A stretch of DNA of 10,377 nt from Gammaproteobacteria bacterium (GTDB lineage Bacteria; Pseudomonadota; Gammaproteobacteria; Pseudomonadales; Azotimanducaceae), in contig JAUIKX010000110.1 in assembly GCA_030430515.1 (NCBI GenBank), positions 1-10,377 of the forward strand, given 5' to 3'. The notes beneath the pieces are model-generated. The model did no database searches. It worked only from the letters and a program-made list of their open reading frames with translations, and was not told the origin of the DNA. Below, piece by piece: positions 1 to 6,580 of the stretch. The stretch's first letter is position 1. Every line of letters begins with the position of its first letter. Position numbers and translations under genes: made by a program.

Positions 1-872
1 GTTAGACCACCGCCGCCGGAGTAGAGCTCCGTGGGTTCGAGAAAACGGCTGTCGGCGGCGCTCTCATAGCGTTTCAGCCCGCCGCGTTCGGCCTGCTCGT
101 CGGTGCTCGGTGCTTTCGCAACACCACCGAGCCCGCCGCCGGTCAGCGGCGCGTACAATGCAGCAAATCTTGTGAGATCCTCCGCCCGTACCGTGAAACG
201 GGTATCGGTGATGCCCAGCGGCTGGAAGATGTGCTGCTCGAAGTAATCGGCCAGGGACTGCCCCGACCAGATTTCCACCAGGCGCCCGAGCACATCTGTC
301 GAAACGCTGTAGTTCCACTGGCTGCCCGGCTGGCAGACCAGCGGAACTTCCGCCACCCGCTTCACCCACTCATCCAGGCGGCCGTGGGCGCCAGGGAACT
401 CCATGCCGCGTGCTCGGTACTCCGCATCGACAACGTTGGTCTGCATGAAACCGTAAGTGAGCCCCGAAGTGTGGGTGAGCAGGTGGCGCACGGTCATCGG
501 TTGTTCCTGCGCGACTGTGTCTTCCAACTCACCGCCACGCCACACCGGCGTTTCCCGGAACTCGGGAATGTACAGGTAAACGGGATCGTCCAGCTGGAAG
601 CAACCAGCCTCGTACAGCTGCATCGCCGCAACGCTGGTGACCGCCTTGGTCATTGAGTAGATGCGCACGATCGTGTCTTCAGTGAACGGCACCTGGCTTT
701 CGAGGTCCAACACGCCTCTGGCTTCCAGATAACCTGCTTTGCCATGACGCTGTATCAGCACGCTGGCGCCGGCCAGCCGCTCTGAGCTGACCTGGTGCTC
801 GAGCCATCGGCTCACCCGTTCCAGCCGCTGCGGGTCGAGGCCTAAATTTTCCGGATTGTCTCGTTCGATCAT
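1..872 (-). CDS. Serine hydrolase, beta-lactamase/family S12 fold (3' end off window)
   Basis: Reading leftward from the ATG at 872-870, the frame stays open for 290 codons to the window edge, so the C-terminus is missing (relatives are usually near 400 residues). It belongs to the beta-lactamase-related serine hydrolases (class C beta-lactamase, family VIII esterase, D-Ala-D-Ala carboxypeptidase-like). Visible motifs are the nucleophile box SMTK (Ser73, Lys76), the HTSGLTY segment after it, the WNYSVS box with Tyr188-Ser189 standing for the second catalytic motif, and the glycine-rich SGGGGL at 285-290. The third (KTG/HxG-like) box would lie past the edge. No signal peptide is evident, which favours a cytoplasmic esterase or lactone/amide hydrolase over a periplasmic lactamase. 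Its start overlaps the upstream CoA-transferase stop (TGATG), so translation is probably coupled. Substrate cannot be told from sequence; true beta-lactamase activity is not implied. Confidence 0.9.
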   Translation of the reverse strand, partial: MIERDNPENLGLDPQRLERVSRWLEHQVSSERLAGASVLIQRHGKAGYLEARGVLDLESQVPFTEDTIVRIYSMTKAVTSVAAMQLYEAGCFQLDDPVYLYIPEFRETPVWRGGELEDTVAQEQPMTVRHLLTHTSGLTYGFMQTNVVDAEYRARGMEFPGAHGRLDEWVKRVAEVPLVCQPGSQWNYSVSTDVLGRLVEIWSGQSLADYFEQHIFQPLGITDTRFTVRAEDLTRFAALYAPLTGGGLGGVAKAPSTDEQAERGGLKRYESAADSRFLEPTELYSGGGGL

Positions 873-2053
873 CAGATGTTTCCGTCTCTTTCCATGCGTT
901 TTATGTCTGCATCGCTGAAGCCCAGTTCCCGCAGTATTTCTTCGCTGTTTTCGCCCAGTCTTGGGGCGGCGCCGGGCACCTGCGGCGCATCGATATTCGC
1001 CTGATGCCCGCCCGCGACGGTGGTAATGCGCTCGTCGCTGCCGCTGGTGAGCGGCACCTCAACGAATGCGCGCTGATGCTCAGCTGCAACCTGATCGATG
1101 GTGCGGACGTCGGAAACCGGTATGCCGGCTTCAAGCAGCACCGAAAACCAGTGGGCGGAGTGATGCTGCTTCATCACGTCACCGATCGCTGCACGTATCT
1201 CATCGGCATTCTTGATGCGGTCTCGCGGAGTGGGGAAGCGTTCCCCCAGATACTCCAGGCCGAGCACGCCAAACAGCACCATTGCCTGGTTGTCTTTCAG
1301 CGCCACCACCTGAAGATAGCCGTCGGACGTGGGAAAGACATTGGCCGTGGGTTGTCCGGTGGGGGAGTGGTTACCGATGAGCCCCGGAATGCGCCCGTTG
1401 GTCAGGTAGGCCGCGTACTGAGGGGCCTGCATGCTGAGCGCTGTGTCCATCATCGCAACATCGATATGCTGGCCTTCGCCGCAACGTGCCCGGCGCAGCA
1501 GTGATGCGGTGATGGCGAACGCCGCGTTCATGGCGGTGGACATATCCACCCCGAAATAACCGGTGCGTAATGGACCGGTGGCCTCGGTGCCGGTTATGGA
1601 CATCATGCCTGAGTCCGCCTGGATGGCGCCGTCGAATGCAGGACGAGTGGCTTTCTCCCCGGTCTGGCCATATCCGGAGATCGAGCAGTAGACGATATCG
1701 GGTTTGATCTCCCGCACCTGCTCAAAGCCGAGCCCTAGGCGTGCCATGACGCCCGGTCGAAAGTTCTCCACGAGCGCGTCTGCGGTAGCAACCAGTCGGC
1801 GGGCAGCCTCCAGGCCGCTTTCGCTTTTGAGGTCGAGCGTCAGGCTCCTTTTGCCGATATTGCAGGTGACGAACCCGGCCGGCACCTTGCCACCCGTGGG
1901 TTCGGTCAGACCGCCGCGAGTTGTGTCACCGGTACCGGGGGGCTCGACTTTGATGACGTCCGCGCCCAGCTGGGCCAGTTGCTGAGTGGCAAATGGCCCG
2001 GCGAAGACCTGCGTAAAATCGACAATGCGGTACCCGGAAAGGGCCTGAGGCAT
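872..2053 (-). CDS. CaiB/BaiF family (family III) CoA-transferase
   Basis: A 393-residue protein of typical full length for family III CoA-transferases, which move CoA between carboxylic acids via a mixed-anhydride/thioester intermediate on an aspartate. It starts with the standard RIVDFTQVFAGPF block (residues 9-21), followed by GADVIKVEPPGTGD (30-43), ENFRPG (96-101), the ISGYGQTG loop (125-132) and GYFGVDMSTAMNAA (165-178), where Asp170 aligns with the catalytic Asp169 of formyl-CoA transferase. The C-terminus has the usual RLGENSEEILRELGFSDADI pattern. The ATG at 2053 lacks a clear Shine-Dalgarno; it lies 9 bp after the stop of the TerB-like gene, and its own stop overlaps the start of the serine hydrolase gene, so an operon is likely. 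The acid substrate (carnitine, oxalate, succinate/mesaconate, 2-methylacyl or bile-acid-type) is not decidable. Alpha-methylacyl-CoA racemase belongs to the same superfamily and is a less likely alternative. Confidence 0.95.
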   Translation of the reverse strand: MPQALSGYRIVDFTQVFAGPFATQQLAQLGADVIKVEPPGTGDTTRGGLTEPTGGKVPAGFVTCNIGKRSLTLDLKSESGLEAARRLVATADALVENFRPGVMARLGLGFEQVREIKPDIVYCSISGYGQTGEKATRPAFDGAIQADSGMMSITGTEATGPLRTGYFGVDMSTAMNAAFAITASLLRRARCGEGQHIDVAMMDTALSMQAPQYAAYLTNGRIPGLIGNHSPTGQPTANVFPTSDGYLQVVALKDNQAMVLFGVLGLEYLGERFPTPRDRIKNADEIRAAIGDVMKQHHSAHWFSVLLEAGIPVSDVRTIDQVAAEHQRAFVEVPLTSGSDERITTVAGGHQANIDAPQVPGAAPRLGENSEEILRELGFSDADIKRMERDGNI

Positions 2054-2062
2054 GCGTGAGTG

Positions 2063-2494
2063 CTATTCGAGGCCCATGAGCTGCGCGGGCGTGAGATCCA
2101 GCGCGCCAACGATCTGGTTGAAAAAGCTGATTTCGTAGTCGCTAACGCGATCGTCCGAATGCACAACTTCTTTCAATGCCTGGGCGATGTCTACCCTTGC
2201 TTCGGTATCCAGCTTGCGGGCTGACGAGGCGACGAAACGATCAAGCGGCGCTTTTTCGTAGATGCTGGAATTGGCGGCAACGCGGATGTCTGCGCTTTCG
2301 AACGTCTCGCCGGTGTGCTTCTGCAGCACGCTGGCCACGGTATCTACTTCCACCTGCTTGATGTTGGTGTCAGCAGCGGTTGCTCTGGCCAGCACCATCA
2401 GCATGACTTCTTTTGCCAATTGCGCTTTTTCGTCGTCGCTGGGCTCTGAACCGCCGAAAATTTTCAGCACGCTGCCAAGATCTGCCAGTCCCAT
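2063..2494 (-). CDS. TerB-like (tellurite resistance TerB/DjlA N-terminal fold) protein
   Basis: A 143-residue, mostly helical, soluble protein. It shows the two-fold internal repeat of the TerB fold: a helix ending in D42-x2-I45-x3-E49 and, about 72 residues later, D114-x2-V117-x3-E121, each followed by a second helix. These acidic positions correspond to the metal-binding or structural acidic pairs of TerB-like domains. I choose the ATG at 2494 because GAGGAG sits at 2506-2501 with 6 bp spacing; an in-frame TTG at 2515 would add seven residues but places the Shine-Dalgarno inside the gene. It is first in a probable operon with the CoA-transferase 9 bp downstream. No other ter genes are near, so a tellurite phenotype is not implied; TerB-like domains are often general stress or membrane-associated modules. 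The family call is good and the function unknown. Confidence 0.82.
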   Translation of the reverse strand: MGLADLGSVLKIFGGSEPSDDEKAQLAKEVMLMVLARATAADTNIKQVEVDTVASVLQKHTGETFESADIRVAANSSIYEKAPLDRFVASSARKLDTEARVDIAQALKEVVHSDDRVSDYEISFFNQIVGALDLTPAQLMGLE

Positions 2495-2635
2495 ACCTCG
2501 CTCCTCAAACTTCAATATTCCCGAAAGGCGTAGAGTAGCCTAACTCAGCGCCGCTTCACACGTGTTCTTGCGGCGGTTATGTTTGGGCTGTGCGCAAGCT
2601 CAGCAATCGTTATTGGAAACAGCCGGGGAAAGACC
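2495..2635. promoter_or_regulatory. Divergent intergenic region, probable promoters for both sides
   Basis: This 141 bp gap separates the TerB-like operon (minus) from the thiazoline hydrolase-like gene (plus), so promoters for both should lie here. On the minus strand a weak sigma70-like pair (TGTGAA, 17 bp, TACTCT) can be read ahead of the TerB-like gene; I see no convincing pair on the plus strand. No strong operator dyad stands out. Confidence 0.3.
2501..2506 (-). promoter_or_regulatory. Ribosome binding site deciding the TerB-like start
   Basis: GAGGAG on the minus strand, 6 bp before the ATG at 2494. It supports that ATG over the upstream TTG at 2515. Confidence 0.7.
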
Positions 2636-3091
2636 ATGCAGGAACCTGATTTAACCCCTTTCGAGCGCGTTGCAGTGCAGATGCAGGCGCTGGTACCGGT
2701 AATCCGGGCCTTCGAGGACGCTTTCGGTAAGGACGCTGTTCGCGAGGTGCTCGAGCAGCGTGTTCGAGACGATATTGCGGATGCGCGCTCAGCGCTCGGT
2801 GGGGAAGGTAACCTCGCAAAGACTGCTGCGGCGTTCAATGCCTTTGCCAAAGGCAACGCGCTGCAGTTCGAGGTGATCGCATCGGAACAGGGCACATTGA
2901 ACGTGGATGTCACGCACTGCCGGTATGCGCAGCTGATGGAGGAGCTGGATGCCACAGATCTCGGCCAGCTCCTCATCTGCGACACAGACTATGCGTTTTC
3001 GCTTCGGGCAGGCGTCGAGCTGGATCGCAGCCAGACCCGCATGGGCGGGGCCGGCCATTGCGATTTCCGTTTCAGATTGAGAGACGCCTGA
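2636..3091 (+). CDS. L-2-amino-thiazoline-4-carboxylic acid hydrolase family protein
   Basis: A 151-residue protein matching the small hydrolase family named after the Pseudomonas enzyme that opens L-2-amino-thiazoline-4-carboxylate to N-carbamoyl-L-cysteine. The recognisable features are the helical N-terminal half, VTHCRYAQLMEEL (92-104), the LLICDTDYAF block with Cys115, Asp116 and Asp118, and the C-terminal Q-x-x-x-GAGHCDFRFR ending (133-147) with His141-Cys142-Asp143. The ATG at 2636 is preferred because GGGGA lies 6 bp upstream (2625-2629) and the sequence after it starts like relatives; an in-frame ATG at 2579 has no ribosome site. It is divergent from the TerB-like operon and convergent with the SDR (6 bp between stop codons). 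No N-carbamoyl-cysteine amidohydrolase or racemase is nearby, so the named reaction is not supported by context; many members of the family have unknown substrates. Confidence 0.85.
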   Translation: MQEPDLTPFERVAVQMQALVPVIRAFEDAFGKDAVREVLEQRVRDDIADARSALGGEGNLAKTAAAFNAFAKGNALQFEVIASEQGTLNVDVTHCRYAQLMEELDATDLGQLLICDTDYAFSLRAGVELDRSQTRMGGAGHCDFRFRLRDA

Positions 3092-3097
3092 AACTTC

Positions 3098-3862
3098 CTA
3101 CTGGCAGGTCATGCCCGCATCGACGGTGACTTCCGTACCCGTGACGTAGCTGGACTCGTCTGACGCCAGATAGAGCACAGCGTTGGCGATGTCTTCAGCC
3201 GTTCCCAGGCGACCGAGGGGCACTCGGTCTGGGCTCACATCCGTATCTTCCGGCTTATCGCTGCCCACCGCCTGGGCCTGCATGGTGGTCCACATGACGC
3301 CCGGGTGTACCGAGTTGCAGCGGATATTGTCAGCGGCACCCTCCAGGGCCACGGATTTGCTCATCAGGCGAACGCCGCCCTTGGAGGCGCCGTAGGCTGT
3401 ACAGGTCTGCAGACCGATCAGCCCTGCCACGGAAGACAGGTTGATGATCGAACCGCCGCCACTCTGGCGCATGGCTTCCATCCCGTACTTACAGCCGAGA
3501 AAAACGCTGGTGAGATTGACGTTGATCTGCCGGTTCCAGTCGTCCAGCGTCAACTCGGACATCGGCGCAAGAACGGCGATGCCGGCGTTGTTCACCAGCA
3601 CATCGAGCCTGCCGAAGCGTTCTACCGTCGCGTTGATCACTTCCTTCCAGCGGTTCTCGTCGGTGACGTCCTGAACCAGCGCCAGTGCTTCTCCGCCAGC
3701 GGCTTCGATCTGTGCGGCAGTATCCTTGACGCCAGCTTCGTTGACGTCGGTCACGACCACCTTCGCGCCTTCCCCCGCCAGCCGCATGGCCGTCGCCCGC
3801 CCCAGGCTCGGATTCGCTGCAGCGCCTGTAACGATGGCGACTTTGTCTTGTACTCGACCCAT
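3098..3862 (-). CDS. SDR-family NAD(P)-dependent oxidoreductase
   Basis: A 254-residue classical short-chain dehydrogenase/reductase. It has a Rossmann N-terminus (VAIVTGAA, residues 9-16), VVVTDVN with an acidic Asp39 at the end of beta-strand 2 (usually NAD(H) preference), DVLVNNAG (87-94), NVNLT, the catalytic triad Ser144 (NLSSVAG), Tyr157 and Lys161 (YGASK), and NSVHPG followed by the C-terminal YVTGTEVTVDAG dimer segment. The nucleotide loop is odd: TGAAANPSLG replaces the usual TGxxxGxG, with a two-residue insertion and no middle glycine. I use the ATG at 3862, with GGAG 9 bp upstream, over an in-frame TTG at 3892 that would run into the divergent gene's leader. It resembles secondary-alcohol or 3-oxoacyl/hydroxysteroid dehydrogenases; the substrate is unknown. 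Its stop lies 6 bp from that of the convergent upstream neighbour. Confidence 0.93.
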   Translation of the reverse strand: MGRVQDKVAIVTGAAANPSLGRATAMRLAGEGAKVVVTDVNEAGVKDTAAQIEAAGGEALALVQDVTDENRWKEVINATVERFGRLDVLVNNAGIAVLAPMSELTLDDWNRQINVNLTSVFLGCKYGMEAMRQSGGGSIINLSSVAGLIGLQTCTAYGASKGGVRLMSKSVALEGAADNIRCNSVHPGVMWTTMQAQAVGSDKPEDTDVSPDRVPLGRLGTAEDIANAVLYLASDESSYVTGTEVTVDAGMTCQ

Positions 3863-3901
3863 TCCCTCTAACTCCGCTATTGTTTGACGCAATCGAGTAT
3901 A

Positions 3902-3907
3902 AGGGGG
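3902..3907 (+). promoter_or_regulatory. Ribosome binding site for the LLM oxidoreductase
   Basis: AGGGGG, 5 bp before the ATG at 3913, which fixes this start over the upstream TTG at 3880. Confidence 0.7.
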
Positions 3908-3912
3908 TTGGC

Positions 3913-4794
3913 ATGAAATTCGGAGTGCACGCGGGGCCGCAGAATCTCACCATGGACGAGCTGAAAAGGCTCTGGCAGACGGCCGATGAACGGGGCTTCG
4001 ATTGGGTCAGCGTCTGGGATCATTTCTATGCGAACCCCTTGCAGGATCGTGAGGACCCCTGTTTCGAAGGGGTGGCCGCCATGTCAGGGCTTGCCGCGCT
4101 CACCCGCAACGTTCAGGTGGGTTGCCTCGTGTTCTGCGGCCTGTTCCGCAACCCCGGGGTGCTGGCAAAAGCTGCGGTGACTATCGACCACCTATCCAAC
4201 GGTCGGGCCAATATCGGCATCGGCGCAGGTTGGCTCGAGGAAGAGTTCCGCGAGTTCGGCTATGGCTTCCCGCCGCTGGGCAAACGTCTGGATCAGCTGG
4301 AAGAAGTGCTGGCCATCATCCGCTCGCTGTGGGATGACGAGGTCACCAACTTCAAGGGCGAGTACTACGATCTCACCGATGCGGTCTGCGCGCCGAAGCC
4401 GATCAATGCCAAACTCTGGGTGGGTGGTCGCGGCAAGAAGCGTACACCTGAGCTTGCCGCTAAGTATGCCGATGGTTTCAACCTGCCATATGCCTCACCC
4501 GAACTGGTGGCCGATCGGCTGGAAACGATGCGTGCCTTCTGCGAGGCGGCCGGCAGGGATCCGGCGCAGATCGAAACCAGCGTCAATCTTGGCTTTTACC
4601 TGGGTGCGGAAGCCAAAGATATCCCCGGGGAGTTTCTCAAAGGCTCGGTGAGTGGCTCCAGCCAGCAGGCCATTGATCAGATCGGTCGTTATGCCGAGTT
4701 GGGGGTGCAGGGTGTCAACATCGCCTTCCGGCCACCGATTCGGTGGGATGCGTTCGAGCAGTACATCGAAGAGGTGATGCAAGCGTTCAAATGA
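3913..4794 (+). CDS. LLM-class (luciferase-like) F420- or flavin-dependent oxidoreductase
   Basis: A 293-residue TIM-barrel protein of the bacterial luciferase-like superfamily, close in pattern to the Rv1855c-type F420-dependent oxidoreductases. Landmarks are MKFGVHAGP at the N-terminus, VSVWDHFY with Asp36-His37, DHLSNGRANIGIGAGW (92-107, the cofactor-binding GIGAGW turn), EEEFREFGYGFPP, and WVGGRGKKRTPELAAKYADGFN-type phosphate-binding loop around 169-190. The ATG at 3913 is chosen because AGGGGG (3902-3907) is 5 bp upstream; an in-frame TTG at 3880 would overlap the SDR leader. It is divergent from the SDR across 50 bp, so the two may be co-regulated. It probably transfers hydride or oxygen onto a small organic substrate. 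Whether the cofactor is F420 or FMN cannot be settled; no F420 biosynthesis gene is in the window. Confidence 0.93.
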   Translation: MKFGVHAGPQNLTMDELKRLWQTADERGFDWVSVWDHFYANPLQDREDPCFEGVAAMSGLAALTRNVQVGCLVFCGLFRNPGVLAKAAVTIDHLSNGRANIGIGAGWLEEEFREFGYGFPPLGKRLDQLEEVLAIIRSLWDDEVTNFKGEYYDLTDAVCAPKPINAKLWVGGRGKKRTPELAAKYADGFNLPYASPELVADRLETMRAFCEAAGRDPAQIETSVNLGFYLGAEAKDIPGEFLKGSVSGSSQQAIDQIGRYAELGVQGVNIAFRPPIRWDAFEQYIEEVMQAFK

Positions 4795-4803
4795 GCTGAA
4801 CGT

Positions 4804-4818
4804 TGGCGAAATTCGCCA
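4804..4818. repeat. Perfect 7-bp dyad just after the LLM gene
   Basis: TGGCGAA and TTCGCCA flank a single central A, 9 bp after the LLM stop codon. As RNA it would form a 5-bp TGGCG/CGCCA stem with a 5-nt loop. There is no T-run after it, so it is not a convincing intrinsic terminator; it could be a weak terminator, an RNA-processing stem or a protein-binding site. Confidence 0.4.
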
Positions 4819-4879
4819 TTCCGTCATTGGCTCCGAGTCCGGAAAGATCTCTAACTGGCTGATATTTAAAGATTAAGTA

Positions 4880-4909
4880 ACCTGGCGCGATTTCTGCAAG
4901 TCTCCAGGT
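4880..4909. repeat. Inverted repeat upstream of the small membrane-protein gene
   Basis: ACCTGG at 4880-4885 is matched by CCAGGT at 4904-4909 across 18 bp. It lies 32 bp before the ATG at 4942 and next to an AT-rich patch (4862-4879) that is the likeliest promoter area in this gap. It could be an operator or a leader hairpin; chance is also possible for six-base arms. Confidence 0.3.
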
Positions 4910-4926
4910 ACATTCAGCCGCAATCG

Positions 4927-4932
4927 AAGGAG
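4927..4932 (+). promoter_or_regulatory. Ribosome binding site of the small membrane protein
   Basis: AAGGAG, with 9 bp to the ATG at 4942. It supports real translation of this short gene. Confidence 0.75.
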
Positions 4933-4941
4933 ATCTGGTTA

Positions 4942-5157
4942 ATGGAAGCCATTTTCGCGTTTCTGGGGTTTCTAGTCTGTGCCGTCATCTGGTTCATTCC
5001 ACTGCTCCTGATCGCCGTGTCTGATCGCACATCCGGCAAAGAGAAGGCGGCTTGGCTGCTGGCGGTGATCTTCATCACCTGGTTTGCCTGGGTGTTTTAC
5101 CTGCTGCTGGCGCCGCTGAAGAGTGAGCCCCGAAGTCGCTATCAACGCTATTCGTGA
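4942..5157 (+). CDS. Small two-helix membrane protein, unknown function
   Basis: A 71-residue protein with two strongly hydrophobic segments, about residues 3-27 and 37-58, joined by a short charged loop (SDRTSGKEKAA), and a basic C-terminal tail (KSEPRSRYQRY). A good Shine-Dalgarno, AAGGAG at 4927-4932, lies 9 bp before the ATG. The Pro-Leu-Leu-Leu first helix, the charged loop and the Trp-rich second helix ending in LLLAPLK loosely resemble PLDc_N-type (phospholipase D N-terminal) or superinfection-immunity-like small membrane domains, but I cannot assign it to either. By the positive-inside rule the loop and the tail compete, so topology is uncertain. Its stop codon is 2 bp from that of the convergent UMF1 permease. 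Confidence 0.8.
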   Translation: MEAIFAFLGFLVCAVIWFIPLLLIAVSDRTSGKEKAAWLLAVIFITWFAWVFYLLLAPLKSEPRSRYQRYS

Positions 5158-5162
5158 CGTCA
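5155..5162. other. Palindrome formed by two convergent stop codons
   Basis: TGACGTCA: the TGA of the small membrane protein (plus) and the TGA of the UMF1 permease (minus) are separated by only CG, so the eight bases form a perfect palindrome. No terminator fits between the two genes; each transcript must end inside the other gene. Confidence 0.9.
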
Positions 5163-6569
5163 GACGGTTGCCCGTTTTCCCTGCTCCTCTTTCACCCAGA
5201 GGAGCAGCACGAAGCCGATGACCATCAGAAAAATGAGCGAACTCATCCCGGCCCGTTGGGAGTCGAACCAGTCGGTCGCGGTCGCCACGAGCAGAGGTGC
5301 GAGAAACGCGGTGACAGTACCCGAAAGGGCAAACAAGCCGAAAAACTGCGTCGCCATATCAGGTGGTGAAATTCTTGCCATCAACGTCCTGGAAGAGGAC
5401 AGCCCGGTGACGAAGAAGATCGCGAAGACCTGATTGGTGCAGAAGTACATGACCTCCGCGAAGGAGTTGAAGTAGGGCAGCGCCCAGATCGGCTCGATGG
5501 GCACCGGCACGAAAAACAGCACTGAGTCCGGCTGCACTGATATCAGCGTGATGAGCACAATGGAGCTCACCGCGATGGCGATTTTCAGCGTACGGATCGA
5601 ACCCAGGTGGTCATCGAGCTTGCCGCCAATGGCCGCACCCATCATGGCCGAAGCCGAGGTGCAGAGCCCGAAAATGAGCAGCGTCGTGGTGTCCCAGCCG
5701 AACGTACCCGAAGCGTAAACGCCACCGAACGTCATGACGCCCACCATGCCGTCGATGAAGAACATCCGGGAGAGCAGGTAGAGCGCAATGTTCGCGTAGT
5801 GCTTCAGGTGCCGGAAGGTATCGATCACGTCGGTGATGCCCTGACGGGCTGCGGCGATCATCGGTGTGCTGGACCGTTCGCCATCCGGCGTAAACAGTAG
5901 TACCGGCAGCGTGAAAATGATCATCCAGACCGCCGCGATCGGGCCGACGATGCGATCGTGCTCGTGAGGCGCCCGGTCGATACCCCACAGCGGCGCGTCG
6001 GGTAGGAACGCCCAATCCTGTGCACCGGGCAGCGCGAAGGCGAAAAGAACAAACAGCATGAGTGCGAGCCCGCCCACGTTACCCAGGGCAAACGCAACGC
6101 CCGACACCGCGCCAACTTTGCTCACAGGCGCAACGCTCGGCAGCATGGCGTTGTGAAACACCTCCGACACGGTGAAGGTGATATTGATCAGAAGCAGGAT
6201 GAGAAAAGCGCCCCAGATCCCAAAACCGCCGTCATCCGGCAGCACGTACCAGAGCATCCAGGCGCCGATGGCCATGAGTATGACCGTGGTGCCCACCCAC
6301 GGCTTGCGCCTGCCGTTCTTGTCGGCAATGGCGCCGAGAAAGGGAGCGGTCAAGGCGAGCGCAAAGCCGGCGATGGCGTTCAGATAGCCGATCAGCGATT
6401 GGCCTTTGACCGGGTCGCCGACAACCGTATTCGAAAAGTACGGGTAGAAGATGTAGATCACCACCATGATGTAGTACGGATCTCTGGCCGCCTGCCCGAA
6501 GGTCCAGGAGTAGTACCCAAGAGGGGAGGCGGCAGGCGTGCCTGCCAGGGTGGTTTCGCCGCTTCTCAT
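5160..6569 (-). CDS. UMF1 (Atg22-like) MFS transporter
   Basis: A 469-residue inner-membrane permease with about 12 hydrophobic segments. The N-terminus GYYSWTFGQAARDPYYI, then IFYPYFS, the Gly-Gln-Ser-Leu-Ile-Gly-Tyr segment and the cytoplasmic loop GAIADKNGRRKPW (the MFS GxxxD-x-x-GRRKP signature) match the UMF1 family, relatives of yeast vacuolar Atg22, which exports amino acids; substrates of bacterial members are largely unknown. I place the start at the ATG at 6569, which leaves a 17-residue leader before GYYSW as is usual for the family. An in-frame ATG at 6611 would add 14 residues and overlap the divergent DUF3604 gene. Neither start has a good ribosome site, so this is uncertain. 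The shared 5' region with the DUF3604 gene suggests joint regulation. Confidence 0.9.
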   Translation of the reverse strand: MRSGETTLAGTPAASPLGYYSWTFGQAARDPYYIMVVIYIFYPYFSNTVVGDPVKGQSLIGYLNAIAGFALALTAPFLGAIADKNGRRKPWVGTTVILMAIGAWMLWYVLPDDGGFGIWGAFLILLLINITFTVSEVFHNAMLPSVAPVSKVGAVSGVAFALGNVGGLALMLFVLFAFALPGAQDWAFLPDAPLWGIDRAPHEHDRIVGPIAAVWMIIFTLPVLLFTPDGERSSTPMIAAARQGITDVIDTFRHLKHYANIALYLLSRMFFIDGMVGVMTFGGVYASGTFGWDTTTLLIFGLCTSASAMMGAAIGGKLDDHLGSIRTLKIAIAVSSIVLITLISVQPDSVLFFVPVPIEPIWALPYFNSFAEVMYFCTNQVFAIFFVTGLSSSRTLMARISPPDMATQFFGLFALSGTVTAFLAPLLVATATDWFDSQRAGMSSLIFLMVIGFVLLLWVKEEQGKRATV

Positions 6570-6580
6570 GAAAGGATGAT

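Noticed and set aside
456..470. The 15-mer AGTGAGCCCCGAAGT occurs again at 5122-5136 in the same orientation.
   Set aside because: Both copies lie inside unrelated coding sequences in different coding contexts, and one exact 15-mer pair in 10 kb of GC-rich DNA is only mildly surprising. No third copy was noticed.
1004..1504. A long open frame on the plus strand opposite the CoA-transferase gene.
   Set aside because: It is antisense to a well-supported gene with full family motifs, and its translation has no recognisable domain; GC-rich genes commonly give such shadow frames.
2063..2494. Whether the TerB-like gene signals a tellurite-resistance or phage-defence (ter) cluster.
   Set aside because: No terA, terC, terD, terE or associated defence gene is in the window; the neighbours are metabolic genes.
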